Counted from the stretch's first letter, positions 8,821 to 18,441 are shown. The stretch: 43,982 nucleotides of DNA from an uncultured Clostridia bacterium (GCA_945949395.1 CAMFEK010000012.1:1-43982), one strand, 5' to 3'. The notes: generated by a model from the letters alone, not told the origin. Numbers and translations: made by a program.

Positions 8821-8849
8821 TTGACAAACGACCGTTCGGTAGGTATACT
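8821..8849 (+). promoter_or_regulatory. Promoter with an operator-like palindrome in its spacer
   Basis: TTGACA (8821-8826) and TATACT (8844-8849) are 17 bases apart. Between them lies ACCGTTCGGT (8831-8840), an inverted repeat (ACCG-TT-CGGT) occupying the position where TetR-type repressors often bind. It drives the small secreted-protein gene at 8880. No matching repressor gene is in the window; the regulator type is an inference. Confidence 0.75.
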
Positions 8850-8879
8850 ATAAATAAAAACCGAAAAGGAGGTTTCATC

Positions 8880-9302
8880 GTGAATAGAAACAGGAAATCG
8901 GCATGGCGATACGGCGTTTTCTTCCTGCTCGCCCTCGTGATATTTTTTGCTTTGATTCCGTTTGCGGCGTGCGCAAGCGTCGGGAATGAACCTTCGGACG
9001 AGCGCGGCAACATGGAGGTCGACTTCGGAGACGGCGGCATGATCCGAAACGGAACGGAGTACCGCACCTATCAGGTCGAAGAAGGGGAAAAGGGGATTGT
9101 CTCCATTCGAATCTTTAAGGATTCGGGGCGCATCGATATAGACGTCTATCGAGCCGGGAACAAGGATAATCCCGATTATACCGGCAGAAATCTGGATAGC
9201 GCGGAGTTTGAAGTGATCGTATCGGAACCCGGCGAGTATAAGGTTCTCGTTACGGCGAAAAAATTTGTCGGCGACTACTCGATCAGTTGGAGAATCGAGT
9301 AA
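8880..9302 (+). CDS. Small secreted or lipid-anchored protein of unknown function
   Basis: The GTG start follows GGAGG by 8 bases and gives 140 residues. Residues 1-10 are basic, 11-29 are strongly hydrophobic, and FAAC at about 28-31 resembles a lipobox with a non-standard residue at -3, so it is either a lipoprotein or a cleaved secreted protein. The mature part (about 105 residues) is rich in short beta-strand patterns (RIDIDVYRAG, EYKVLVTAKK), suggesting a single beta-sandwich domain. I do not recognise the family. The regulated-looking promoter points to conditional expression. Confidence 0.65.
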   Translation: MNRNRKSAWRYGVFFLLALVIFFALIPFAACASVGNEPSDERGNMEVDFGDGGMIRNGTEYRTYQVEEGEKGIVSIRIFKDSGRIDIDVYRAGNKDNPDYTGRNLDSAEFEVIVSEPGEYKVLVTAKKFVGDYSISWRIE

Positions 9303-9346
9303 GATATCCGAAAAAGTAATCGTGAAAAAATATCTTATAGAAGAAT

Positions 9347-9925
9347 ATGAAATCGAAAAGAGAAAATGAAAACAAACGCAACGAAATTTTGACCGTGGCA
9401 AACGGGATCACCCTGTTCCGCATGATCGGAACGGTAGGGCTGTTCTTTCTTTCCCCGTCGTCAGCGCCCTTTTTGTCGATATACACTTTTACGGGATTGA
9501 CGGACGTCTTGGATGGCTGGATCGCCCGCCGAACCAAAACGACGAGTAAATTCGGGGCAACGCTGGACAGCATTGCCGATCTTCTTTTTTATGCGGTCAT
9601 GCTGATAAAGATTCTCCCCGTTTTGTGGGAGCGGTTGCCGAAGATCATCTGGTGCGTCGTGGCTGTCATCTTGCTGATACGGTTAGCGTCCTATACGGTG
9701 GCGGCGATCAAATTCCGTCGCTTTGCGGCTGTGCATACCTATTTGAATAAGGTGACGGGCTTTTCCGTTTTTCTCTTACCCTACGCGCTCCTCCTTTCAT
9801 GGGAAGGGGTGTATAGTTGGATCGTTTGCGCGCTCGCCCTTTTCTCCTCTTTGGAAGAGCTTTTGATTCATCTCAGCCGAAAAGAATATCCCGCCGACGC
9901 CAAAACGATATTTAATAAAAAGTAA
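9347..9925 (+). CDS. CDP-alcohol phosphatidyltransferase (PgsA-like)
   Basis: This 192-residue membrane protein has about five transmembrane segments and the complete family motif DG-x2-AR-x8-G-x3-D-x3-D, spelled DGWIARR, then FGATLDSIAD near residues 63-85. The aspartates bind the metal and CDP-diacylglycerol. The family makes phospholipid head-group linkages such as phosphatidylglycerol phosphate; the exact alcohol acceptor cannot be determined. It is shorter and more divergent than a typical housekeeping PgsA. The ribosome site is weak (AGAAG). A strong hairpin follows the stop. Confidence 0.85.
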   Translation: MKSKRENENKRNEILTVANGITLFRMIGTVGLFFLSPSSAPFLSIYTFTGLTDVLDGWIARRTKTTSKFGATLDSIADLLFYAVMLIKILPVLWERLPKIIWCVVAVILLIRLASYTVAAIKFRRFAAVHTYLNKVTGFSVFLLPYALLLSWEGVYSWIVCALALFSSLEELLIHLSRKEYPADAKTIFNKK

Positions 9926-9940
9926 ATAAGCGTAAAAAAA

Positions 9941-9978
9941 TCGGTAGCAGAAATTCTGCTACCGACTGTTTATTTTTT
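9941..9978. terminator. Bidirectional terminator between the phosphatidyltransferase gene and groEL
   Basis: An 11-bp perfect stem (9941-9951 with 9955-9965) closes on a 3-base loop. It is followed on the + strand by CTGTTTATTTTTT and on the - strand by a run of seven T (complement of 9934-9940). It can end both the + strand transcript and the convergent groESL transcript. Confidence 0.85.
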
Positions 9979-9984
9979 GGGGAA

Positions 9985-11631
<1,647 letters not shown>

Positions 11632-11638
11632 TTAATAC

Positions 11639-11923
11639 TTATTCCACGATGGCGAGGATATCGCTCTGCTTGATAATGGTGTATTCTTCGCCGTCAACTT
11701 TTACGTCCGTTCCCGCATACTTGGAGCAGAGAACCTTTTCGCCTACCTTCACCTGCATGGTGATTTCCTTTCCGTCGACAATTCCGCCGGGGCCGACGGC
11801 AACGACGATACAGGTCTGGGGTTTTTCCTGAGACGCGGTCGTCAAAATGAAACCGCTCTTGGTCTTTTCTTCCGCTTGTTCTGCTTTCACGACAACTTTA
11901 TCGAATAAAGGTTTAATGGACAT
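11639..11923 (-). CDS. groS: Co-chaperonin GroES (10 kDa)
   Basis: The 94-residue protein starts IKPLFDKVVVKAEQAEEKT, contains the mobile loop region (TKSGFILTTASQEKP) and ends in the beta-strand EYTIIKQSDILAIVE, all typical of GroES. It caps the GroEL ring. The start follows AAAGGAGAT. It is the first gene of the groESL operon. The leader has a GGGG/CCCC hairpin but no CIRCE element. Confidence 0.98.
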   Translation of the reverse strand: MSIKPLFDKVVVKAEQAEEKTKSGFILTTASQEKPQTCIVVAVGPGGIVDGKEITMQVKVGEKVLCSKYAGTDVKVDGEEYTIIKQSDILAIVE

Positions 11924-11973
11924 TTGGTATCTCCTTTGGGGGGCTTTTTCCCCTCGCTAATTTTTACAGAATG

Positions 11974-12002
11974 ATTATAAACGGTTATTTTTTTCTTCAA
12001 AC
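11974..12002 (-). promoter_or_regulatory. Probable promoter of groESL without CIRCE
   Basis: On the - strand a consensus TATAAT (11979-11974) is preceded by TTGAAG (12000-11995) at 15 bases, or GTTTGA (12002-11997) at 17 bases. The 50-base leader contains no TTAGCACTC-N9-GAGTGCTAA inverted repeat, the HrcA target usual for groESL in Bacillota. The -10 box is convincing, the -35 less so. Confidence 0.55.
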
Positions 12003-12103
12003 AAAAAATAAAGGAAATCGTTAAAATTTTTTTCAATCCGCCATTGTCGCATTCCCTTGAAAAAAAAGCGTTTGCGGGGAAAGGGAAAGAAGGGAAAAAG
12101 AGG

Positions 12104-12132
12104 TTGATTTTTCTCTTCTTTTATGCTACAAT
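12104..12132 (+). promoter_or_regulatory. Promoter of the dCMP deaminase-cyclophilin pair
   Basis: TTGATT (12104-12109) and TACAAT (12127-12132) are 17 bases apart, and TGC just before the -10 box makes it an extended -10 promoter. Transcription would start about 20 bases before the ATG at 12162, which argues against the upstream in-frame ATG at 12141. Confidence 0.8.
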
Positions 12133-12161
12133 AAAAAAAAATGCTTTGGTGGGGCTTACTT

Positions 12162-12611
12162 ATGAATAAATGGGATAAAAGATTTATGGAAGCTACGCAG
12201 CTCATCGGTACCTGGTCGAGCTGTTTTCAGGAAAATCGCCACGTCGGCGCCGTCATCGTCAAAGATAATCGTATCCTCACGACGGGCTACAACGGGGCTC
12301 CTTCCGGCGTAAAGAGTTGTGAAGAGCGCAAGGAGTGTCTGCGCAGAAAGCTGAATATTCCCAGCGGAACGCATCACGAAATCTGCTACGCCGTTCACGC
12401 TGAGCAGAACGCCATCATTCAGGCGGCGAGATACGGCATCAACGTCTCCGGCGGCACGCTCTATTGTACGCATCAGCCCTGCGTGATCTGCGCGAAAATG
12501 ATCATCAACGCGGGCATTGCGCGGGTGGTCTATCGCGAGGGGTATCCCGATGAATTTTCTCTGCGTCTTTTCGAAGAGGCAGGCGTTAAAGTGGAAAAAT
12601 ATACCGAATAA
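12162..12611 (+). CDS. dCMP/cytidine deaminase family protein (ComEB-like)
   Basis: The 149-residue protein has the zinc and catalytic motif HAE (His79, Glu81) and PCVIC (Cys107, Cys110) of the deoxycytidylate deaminase family, plus the TGYNGAPSG substrate loop typical of dCMP deaminases. It converts dCMP to dUMP, feeding thymidylate synthesis, in the cytosol. An in-frame ATG at 12141 exists, but the GGTGGGG ribosome site and family length favour 12162. Two extra cysteines (CEERKEC, residues 53-59) lie where some homologues bind a second zinc. It is followed 15 bases later by a cyclophilin gene. Confidence 0.92.
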   Translation: MNKWDKRFMEATQLIGTWSSCFQENRHVGAVIVKDNRILTTGYNGAPSGVKSCEERKECLRRKLNIPSGTHHEICYAVHAEQNAIIQAARYGINVSGGTLYCTHQPCVICAKMIINAGIARVVYREGYPDEFSLRLFEEAGVKVEKYTE

Positions 12612-12626
12612 AAAGGAGATTTTTAT

Positions 12627-13148
12627 ATGAGCAATCCTATTGTTACCTTTACTATGGCGAACGGCAAAACCTTTCGGGCGGAACTTTATCCCGAAAAGGC
12701 GCCCAATACCGTCAACAACTTCATCAGCCTCGTAAAAAAGAATTTTTACGACGGTCTTATCTTTCACAGAGTCATCGCAGGGTTCATGATCCAGGGCGGC
12801 GACCCGAACGGCGTCGGCACAGGCGGTCCCGGTTACAGCATTCGCGGCGAGTTCTCCATGAACGGGTTTGAAAAGAACGATATCCGCCACACTCGCGGCG
12901 TATTGTCCATGGCTCGTTCCATGATGCCCGATTCCGCAGGCAGTCAGTTTTTCGTCATGCACAAAGACGCGCCCCACCTCGACGGACAGTATGCCGCGTT
13001 CGGCAAGGTGATCGAGGGCATGGAGACGGTTGATGAGATCGCGGTCGTTCACACCGACTGGAACGATAAGCCCTTAAAGGATCAGACGATCGCTTCCGTC
13101 ACCGTGGAAACCTTCGGCGTGGACTATCCCGAACCTGAGAAAAAGTAA
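12627..13148 (+). CDS. Cyclophilin-type peptidyl-prolyl cis-trans isomerase
   Basis: The 173-residue protein carries the cyclophilin core: FHRVIAGFMIQGGDPNG near residue 48 with the catalytic Arg, then MARSMMPDSAGSQFFVM, and FGKVIEGMETVDEIA. It catalyses proline isomerisation during protein folding. There is no signal peptide, so it is cytosolic (PpiB-like). AAAAGGAGA precedes the ATG. It shares the transcript of the deaminase gene. Confidence 0.95.
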   Translation: MSNPIVTFTMANGKTFRAELYPEKAPNTVNNFISLVKKNFYDGLIFHRVIAGFMIQGGDPNGVGTGGPGYSIRGEFSMNGFEKNDIRHTRGVLSMARSMMPDSAGSQFFVMHKDAPHLDGQYAAFGKVIEGMETVDEIAVVHTDWNDKPLKDQTIASVTVETFGVDYPEPEKK

Positions 13149-13157
13149 ATTTTCCAC

Positions 13158-13190
13158 GGCGTTCCGAAAAAACGGAACGCCGCGTTCGTT
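13158..13190 (+). terminator. Terminator hairpin after the cyclophilin gene
   Basis: CGGCGTTCCG (13158-13167) and CGGAACGCCG (13174-13183) form a perfect 10-bp stem with an A6 loop. The following CGTTCGTTTG is only moderately T-rich. A second, weaker hairpin with a T-run lies at 13242-13281. Confidence 0.7.
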
Positions 13191-13241
13191 TGCTCGGTGG
13201 ACACGCCTCGCACAACCCTTAAAAATGAAAAAAAATAACAA

Positions 13242-13281
13242 ACGGCGTATTCGGCTCCTTTTGCGGGATACGTCGTTTTTC
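13242..13281 (+). terminator. Second terminator-like hairpin
   Basis: ACGGCGTAT (13242-13250) pairs with ATACGTCGT (13268-13276) over 9 pairs including one G-U, followed by TTTTCTTTC. It probably backs up the stronger hairpin at 13158. The rest of 13149-13408 is AT-rich and shows no gene. Confidence 0.5.
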
Positions 13282-13408
13282 TTTCAGTTTATGGAATGGA
13301 TAGAAAAAAATAGAAAAAATGAGAAAGAAATTATCATAAAAAAATATGACAAATAGTCTTTATCGAACAAAAAATTTATTTTATACACAATTTTTTTTAT
13401 CATTTTTC

Positions 13409-13437
13409 TTGACGGGAGATCGCGCGTATGATAAAAT
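13409..13437 (+). promoter_or_regulatory. Promoter of the first GH3 gene
   Basis: TTGACG (13409-13414) and TAAAAT (13432-13437) are 17 bases apart. The start site would be near 13444, leaving an untranslated leader of about 140 bases, far longer than other leaders in this window. Confidence 0.75.
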
Positions 13438-13443
13438 AGTGTC

Positions 13444-13583
13444 GGTAAAGAGAAAAGAGGAAGAAGAAAAGTAAATTGAATATTTTTAACGGGGTACCCC
13501 GTTATCGTATTGCCACGCAATACGATAATGACAACTTGCTCGTATGATCTCCTCTTTTCAAATCAAGATTAGAGGAGGTTTTT
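13444..13583 (+). promoter_or_regulatory. Structured 5' leader of the first GH3 gene
   Basis: The leader contains an 18-bp perfect palindrome (13487-13504) containing GGGGTACCCC. A 12-bp perfect hairpin (13502-13513 with 13517-13528, loop CAC) overlaps its end by three bases. CTCCTCT (13549-13555) can pair with AGAGGAG (13571-13577), which is the Shine-Dalgarno of the GH3 gene. The same pyrimidine block (13550-13558) can instead pair over 9 bases with AAAAGAGGA at 13453-13461. These mutually exclusive pairings are what a translational switch needs, though no known riboswitch class is recognised. Confidence 0.5.
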
Positions 13584-16500
13584 ATGTCTAACACCAAAAA
13601 GAAAAACGGTTTGTTCAAAACGTCGATCGTTCTCACGTCCGTTTTTCTCGTAACGGCTATCGGTTTGACAGTTGCATCAACCGCGTTGAAGTCGATAGCG
13701 AACACCTATCTCGGCAAGGGCGAAGCGCATATCGTTGAGGTAGAAGGTTCCGATCAATGGGATACCAACTACTACGACGTGAAGGCAAAGAGTAAAGCCG
13801 AAGCGGTAGAAAACGGGGAGAAGATCACCAAGGAGCTCTGCGACGAAGGCTTCGTTCTCATGAAGAACAAGAACGACGCGTTGCCCTTGAAGGCGTCGTC
13901 TACCAGCATCAGCTTGGTCGGACGCGGCGCAGTCGATCCTCTGTACGGCGGTTCCGGCTCGGGTAATGTGGACGCTTCCAAGGCGGCTACGCCCTATACC
14001 GGCATTCGACAGGCTGGCTTTACGATGGACGACAATTCCTACAATTACTTCAACAAAGAGAAGGCAAATTATCAGCGTTGCAGTATCAAGATGGATAAGT
14101 ACAACCAGTCTCAGTGGCTCATCGGCGAAGTTGCCTACAACGACGCCACGGGTGCGGATAAGCCCTTCACGGTCGTAGACGGCGTTGCCGTATACGTTAT
14201 CTCCCGCGCGGGCGGCGAAGGCTGGGATCTTTCCAACGATCTGAAGAAGGATGCGGCGGAGAGCGAAACGTTTGCCGAAGCGGTGAAGTCGGGCACGGGC
14301 AAAGCGGAATACGATACCTATAAGGACGGTCAGCATCAGCTCGAGCTTTCCGAGTATGAAAAGAACTGGATCAAATTCTGCGAAAAGAACTATAAAAAGA
14401 CGATCGTCGTCATCAACTCTTCCAACGCCATGGAACTCGGCGAGCTCGAAAAGGACGACGGCGTAGACGCCATTCTCTGGGTAGGCGGTCCCGGTTCCAC
14501 GGGCTTCAACGCGCTCGGCGATATCCTCGCCGGTAAGGTAAATCCTTCCGGAAAAACCGCGGATATCTACGCGGCGGATTTCACCAAGGATCCCACGTAC
14601 GTGAACGCCAACAGAGCGGTCAGCTATACCGATATCGGTGCGGGCGACGTGAGCGGCGGCGACAGCAAGAGAGAGGAAGCGTACCTCACGCAGTACGAAG
14701 AGGGCATTTACATCGGCTACCGTTACTACGAAACCGCAGCCGTTGAGGGCGTCATCGATTACGACGCGTCCGTCGTTTATCCCTTCGGATACGGTCTCTC
14801 CTACACCACGTTCAGTAAGGAATCCACCTGGAGCGAAAACGCAGACGGCGTGACCGTGAAGGTAAAGGTCACCAACACGGGTTCCGTTGCCGGCAAGGAC
14901 GTCGTACAGCTGTACTACTCCGCTCCCTACACGAAGGGCGGCATTGAAAAATCCGCAGTCGTTCTCGGCGATTTCGGCAAGACCAAGCTCCTTGCGCCCG
15001 GCGAATCGGATACCGTGGAGATGACCATTCTCAAAAAGGATATGGCTTCTTACGATTATAAGGGTATTCACATTCAGGGCGGCGGCTACATTCTGGAAAA
15101 CGGTTCCTACGAGTTCACCGTTCGCGAGAACTCTCACGTCGTGAGCGAAGGCGCAAGCAATAAGAAGAGCTATAATTTCTCCGAGATCAAATATACGACC
15201 GAAACGAGAAAGGAAGTTTCCGATATGGTTATCGTCATGCAGCCCGCCACCAACCGCTTCAACGACGTTTCCGCGATGTTCACGGATACCAAGAAGGAAG
15301 GTTACGCGCTGAACATGAGCCGTGCGGACTTCAAGGCTACCGCGCCCACCGCGCCCACCGCAAAGGACCGTTTGGCAAAGAATATCGTTTTGAATTATGA
15401 AGAAAACGGCGTGCAGGTCAGCAAGACGGTTGCCGATCTCTTGAAACCTTACGTGGCGTCCGAGCATAACAATGCGGAAGATAAGATGCCTGTCATGGGT
15501 CAGGAAAACGGACTCGTTCTCTCCAACATGAGAGGCTTGAACTACAACGATCCCGTTTGGGACACCTTCCTCGATCAGTTGACGGAAGAGGATTATAAGG
15601 CAGTCGGTCTCGGCAAGTGCGCATACAATACGCCTGCCGTAGAATCCATCGGTAAGGTCGATACGAAGGACTTCGACGGTCCTCAGGGCTTCTCCAAGCT
15701 GTGGGGTTCCACCGGTTGCTGCGCGTACTGCTCCGAAGTCGTCATCGCGTCCACCTTTAATAAGGATCTCGTCAGAGAGATGGGCAGAGCGATCGGCGAA
15801 GAAGCGATGAATTACGAAGAGAACGGCGTCGCCGCCCGCATCAGCGGCTGGTACGGTCCCGCGCTCAACACGCATCGTACTCCTTTTGCCGGACGTAACT
15901 TCGAATACTATTCCGAAGATCCCATGCTGACGGGCAAGATCGCCTGCGAAGTGATCGAAGGCGCAGCCGAAAAGGGCTTGTACGCATATCTCAAGCATTT
16001 TGCTTTGAACGATACCGAAGTATTCAGAACTGTCAATCAGTGCACGTGGGCTACCGAGCAGACCATGCGCGAGATTTATTTGAAGGGCTTCCAGTACGTC
16101 GTGGAAAACGCTACCATGACCGTTAAGTACATCGCAGACGAAAATGGCACCGTAGCGACCAACGTGATGCCTGCAACTACGGCAGTCATGTCCTCCTTCA
16201 ACCGTATCGGCGCGATCTGGGCGGGCGGCAGCAAGGCTCTCATGACGGACGTTCTCCGCGGCGAATGGGGCTTCTGCGGCGTGGGTTTGACCGACTTTAA
16301 CCTGTACGACTACATGATCGCCGATCAGGGTACCCGCGCGGGTACGGACCTGCACCTCTCCTTCGGCAAAACGTATACCGATGAGAGCGCGACCGCGAAA
16401 CTCGCGATCCGTCAGGCTTATAAGAATATGTGCTACACCGTAGCCAACTCCAACGCTATGCAGGGCGTCGCTCCCGGTACCATCGTCGTTTACGACTTGG

Positions 16501-16607
16501 CATGGTGGCAGATCGCCGTATACGTATTCGACGCCGTTGCGGCAGTCATCGTTTTGGCGGGCGCGGCATACATCGTATACTACTGCGTAAAGAACAAAAA
16601 GAGTTAA
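13584..16607 (+). CDS. Membrane-anchored GH3 glycosidase with permuted domain order (paralogue 1)
   Basis: The 1007-residue protein has a basic N-terminus, a transmembrane helix at about 13-33 and a second at about 976-1001 followed by KNKKS, so both ends should be cytosolic and the enzyme body outside. Domain order is swapped relative to most GH3 enzymes. The alpha/beta sandwich comes first (ALPLK near residue 96, YGGSGSG loop near 125), then an Fn3-like domain (about 420-540), then the TIM barrel (about 660-950). The barrel has GPALNTHRTPFAGRNFEYY, YLKHFALND and the nucleophile in GLTDFN (Asp904). Similar swapped GH3 beta-glucosidases are known from Ruminococcus and Butyrivibrio. Substrate is unknown; the envelope location suggests cell-surface glycans or dietary oligosaccharides. 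It stands alone between terminators. Confidence 0.88.
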   Translation: MSNTKKKNGLFKTSIVLTSVFLVTAIGLTVASTALKSIANTYLGKGEAHIVEVEGSDQWDTNYYDVKAKSKAEAVENGEKITKELCDEGFVLMKNKNDALPLKASSTSISLVGRGAVDPLYGGSGSGNVDASKAATPYTGIRQAGFTMDDNSYNYFNKEKANYQRCSIKMDKYNQSQWLIGEVAYNDATGADKPFTVVDGVAVYVISRAGGEGWDLSNDLKKDAAESETFAEAVKSGTGKAEYDTYKDGQHQLELSEYEKNWIKFCEKNYKKTIVVINSSNAMELGELEKDDGVDAILWVGGPGSTGFNALGDILAGKVNPSGKTADIYAADFTKDPTYVNANRAVSYTDIGAGDVSGGDSKREEAYLTQYEEGIYIGYRYYETAAVEGVIDYDASVVYPFGYGLSYTTFSKESTWSENADGVTVKVKVTNTGSVAGKDVVQLYYSAPYTKGGIEKSAVVLGDFGKTKLLAPGESDTVEMTILKKDMASYDYKGIHIQGGGYILENGSYEFTVRENSHVVSEGASNKKSYNFSEIKYTTETRKEVSDMVIVMQPATNRFNDVSAMFTDTKKEGYALNMSRADFKATAPTAPTAKDRLAKNIVLNYEENGVQVSKTVADLLKPYVASEHNNAEDKMPVMGQENGLVLSNMRGLNYNDPVWDTFLDQLTEEDYKAVGLGKCAYNTPAVESIGKVDTKDFDGPQGFSKLWGSTGCCAYCSEVVIASTFNKDLVREMGRAIGEEAMNYEENGVAARISGWYGPALNTHRTPFAGRNFEYYSEDPMLTGKIACEVIEGAAEKGLYAYLKHFALNDTEVFRTVNQCTWATEQTMREIYLKGFQYVVENATMTVKYIADENGTVATNVMPATTAVMSSFNRIGAIWAGGSKALMTDVLRGEWGFCGVGLTDFNLYDYMIADQGTRAGTDLHLSFGKTYTDESATAKLAIRQAYKNMCYTVANSNAMQGVAPGTIVVYDLAWWQIAVYVFDAVAAVIVLAGAAYIVYYCVKNKKS

Positions 16608-16624
16608 TCGTAAAATTTAACGTG

Positions 16625-16675
16625 AAAGATCCGTTTTCAATCCTTGCGGAAAGATAACGGGTCTTTCCTTTTTTG
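16625..16675 (+). terminator. Terminator after the first GH3 gene
   Basis: AAAGATCCGTT (16625-16635) pairs with AACGGGTCTTT (16656-16666) over 11 pairs including one G-U, followed by CCTTTTTTG. Confidence 0.75.
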
Positions 16676-16725
16676 TCGGGTAGAGAAAAAGAGATCACTC
16701 CGCCGCAAAAACTTGACCGATTTTA

Positions 16726-16754
16726 TTGATTTTTCTTTTCGTTTCCGTTATAAT
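16726..16754 (+). promoter_or_regulatory. Promoter of purB
   Basis: TTGATT (16726-16731) and consensus TATAAT (16749-16754) are 17 bases apart, 31 bases upstream of the start codon. No purine riboswitch or PurR-like box is apparent in the short leader. Confidence 0.8.
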
Positions 16755-16784
16755 GAAAAAGTACTATAAATAGGAGAAAATCAG

Positions 16785-18221
16785 ATGGAAGATTTTTCTG
16801 TTTACCAGAATCCCTTGAATACCCGTTATGCGAGCAAAGAGATGCAGCATAACTTTTCCGACGAAAAGCGTTTCAAGCTGTGGAGAAAGTGTTGGATCGC
16901 TTTGGCGGAATCGGAAATGGAGCTCGGTCTGAATATTACGCAGGCACAGGTGGACGAATTGAAGGCGCACGCGGAGGATATCAACTTCGAGCTCGCGCAA
17001 CAGTTCGAGCGCGAGGTGCGTCACGACGTCATGGCGCACGTCAAAGCGTACGGCGCGCAGGCGCCGCAAGCCATGCCCATCATTCATCTGGGCGCTACGA
17101 GCTGTTTTGTCAACTGTAACTCCGAAGTCATCATTTTGGACGATGCGCTCGACATCATTTTGAAAAAGCTCGTCAACGTGATGGATAAGCTCAAAAAATT
17201 CGCCTTAACCTATAAGGACGTGCCCGCGCTCGGCTTTACGCATTTGCAGCCCGCGCAGCTCACGACCGTCGGAAAGCGAGCTACCCTTTGGCTTCAGGAC
17301 CTTGAAATGGATTATCTCGATCTGATGGATTTGAAGTCTCACGTCAAATTACGTGGTGTAAAGGGCACTACGGGCACGCAGGCGTCCTTTATGGAGCTTT
17401 TTAACGGAGACGAGGAAAAGGTGAAGGAACTCGAACGCCGCGTGGTCAAGAAACTCGGCTACGATAAGGTTTACGGCGTAACCGGACAGACCTATCCCAG
17501 AAAATTCGATTATAACGTGCTCTGCGTCCTCTCGCAGATCGCACAGTCCGCCTATAAATTTGCCGGCGATATCCGTATTTTGCAGAACATGAAGGAGATC
17601 GAAGAACCCTTCGAGAAAAAGCAGATCGGGTCCTCCGCTATGGCGTATAAGCGCAATCCCATGCGGAGCGAACGCATTTGTTCGCTTGCCCGCTACGTCA
17701 TGAGTTTGCCGACAAACAGCGCGATGACGTCCTCTTCCCAGTGGTTTGAAAGAACGCTCGACGATTCCGCCAATCGCCGTATCGTGAACGCACAGGCGTT
17801 CCTCGCCACCGACGCGATCCTGAATATCTACATGAACGTCGCGGAAAATCTCGTCGTGTACGAAAAGGTCATCGCCAAGCATATCCAAGCGGAACTTCCC
17901 TTCATGGCGACGGAAAATATCATGATGGAATGCGTGAAGGCGGGCGGAAACCGTCAGGAATTGCACGAAGTCATTCGTCAACTCTCCATGGAAGCGGGGA
18001 AAAACGTGAAAGTGGAAGGAAAGGAGAATAATCTCATCGAGCTCATCAAAGCCGAGCCTCTGTTCGCCGCGGCAAAGGATAAGATGGAGGAAATTCTGGA
18101 CGCGAAAAACTTTGTCGGCAGAGCGCCTTCGCAGACCGTGGAGTTTATCGAAAACGAAATTCAGCCCATTCTCGATCGCCATAAAAATCTTCTTGGCGAG
18201 AGGGGAGAAGTGAACGTATAA
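16785..18221 (+). CDS. purB: Adenylosuccinate lyase
   Basis: The 478-residue protein belongs to the fumarase/aspartase superfamily. It has HLGATSCFV near residue 104, TFTHLQ-type GFTHLQPAQ near 148, and the superfamily signature GSSAMAYKRNPMRSER near 285 with the flexible catalytic serine loop. It acts twice in purine synthesis, releasing fumarate from SAICAR and from adenylosuccinate. The length and MAYKRNP form fit the longer adenylosuccinate lyase type rather than argininosuccinate lyase. The gene is monocistronic with its own promoter. Confidence 0.95.
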   Translation: MEDFSVYQNPLNTRYASKEMQHNFSDEKRFKLWRKCWIALAESEMELGLNITQAQVDELKAHAEDINFELAQQFEREVRHDVMAHVKAYGAQAPQAMPIIHLGATSCFVNCNSEVIILDDALDIILKKLVNVMDKLKKFALTYKDVPALGFTHLQPAQLTTVGKRATLWLQDLEMDYLDLMDLKSHVKLRGVKGTTGTQASFMELFNGDEEKVKELERRVVKKLGYDKVYGVTGQTYPRKFDYNVLCVLSQIAQSAYKFAGDIRILQNMKEIEEPFEKKQIGSSAMAYKRNPMRSERICSLARYVMSLPTNSAMTSSSQWFERTLDDSANRRIVNAQAFLATDAILNIYMNVAENLVVYEKVIAKHIQAELPFMATENIMMECVKAGGNRQELHEVIRQLSMEAGKNVKVEGKENNLIELIKAEPLFAAAKDKMEEILDAKNFVGRAPSQTVEFIENEIQPILDRHKNLLGERGEVNV

Positions 18222-18236
18222 AGGAAAAACGACCGC

Positions 18237-18266
18237 CCGTCCGTTGCCGAAAAGGGCAACGGACGG
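18237..18266. terminator. Strong hairpin after purB, T-tract only on the other side
   Basis: CCGTCCGTTGCC (18237-18248) and GGCAACGGACGG (18255-18266) form a perfect 12-bp stem with a GAAAAG loop. On the + strand it is followed by an A-run rather than T-run, and a T-run exists only for - strand transcripts. It may still stabilise or end the purB mRNA. Confidence 0.5.
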
Positions 18267-18312
18267 CGCAAAAAAAAGATAAAAATATTTTGAAAAAATT
18301 TGTCAAAATCAT

Positions 18313-18341
18313 TTGACAATTCAGGTTCAAGTTGATATAAT
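18313..18341 (+). promoter_or_regulatory. Full-consensus promoter of the tRNA operon
   Basis: TTGACA (18313-18318) and TATAAT (18336-18341) are exactly 17 bases apart, a perfect sigma-A consensus, 27 bases before the first tRNA, as expected for strong stable-RNA transcription. Confidence 0.93.
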
Positions 18342-18367
18342 AATCAAGCATTCGGTTGGAAAATTTT

Positions 18368-18441
18368 GCGGGTGTAGTTCAATGGTAGAACTCCAGCCTT
18401 CCAAGCTGGTCGCGTGGGTCCGATTCCCATCACCCGCTCCA
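18368..18441 (+). tRNA. tRNA-Gly (anticodon TCC)
   Basis: GCGGGTG pairs with CACCCGC, the anticodon arm is CCAGC-CTTCCAA-GCTGG with anticodon TCC, the T-arm contains GGTCCGATTCC, and the CCA end is encoded. It is the first of seven co-oriented tRNA genes. Confidence 0.96.

Noticed and set aside
12141..12161. An upstream ATG for the dCMP deaminase
   Set aside because: It lies too close to the predicted transcription start and has no ribosome site, while the ATG at 12162 has GGTGGGG before it.
13677..16355. An 892-codon open frame on the - strand opposite the first GH3 gene
   Set aside because: It mirrors the GH3 frame in GC-rich codons, has no ribosome site or recognisable domain, and the + strand frame has clear GH3 motifs.
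18237..18266. The hairpin after purB as a regular + strand terminator
   Set aside because: It lacks a T-tract on the + strand, so it is listed only as a strong hairpin with uncertain role.
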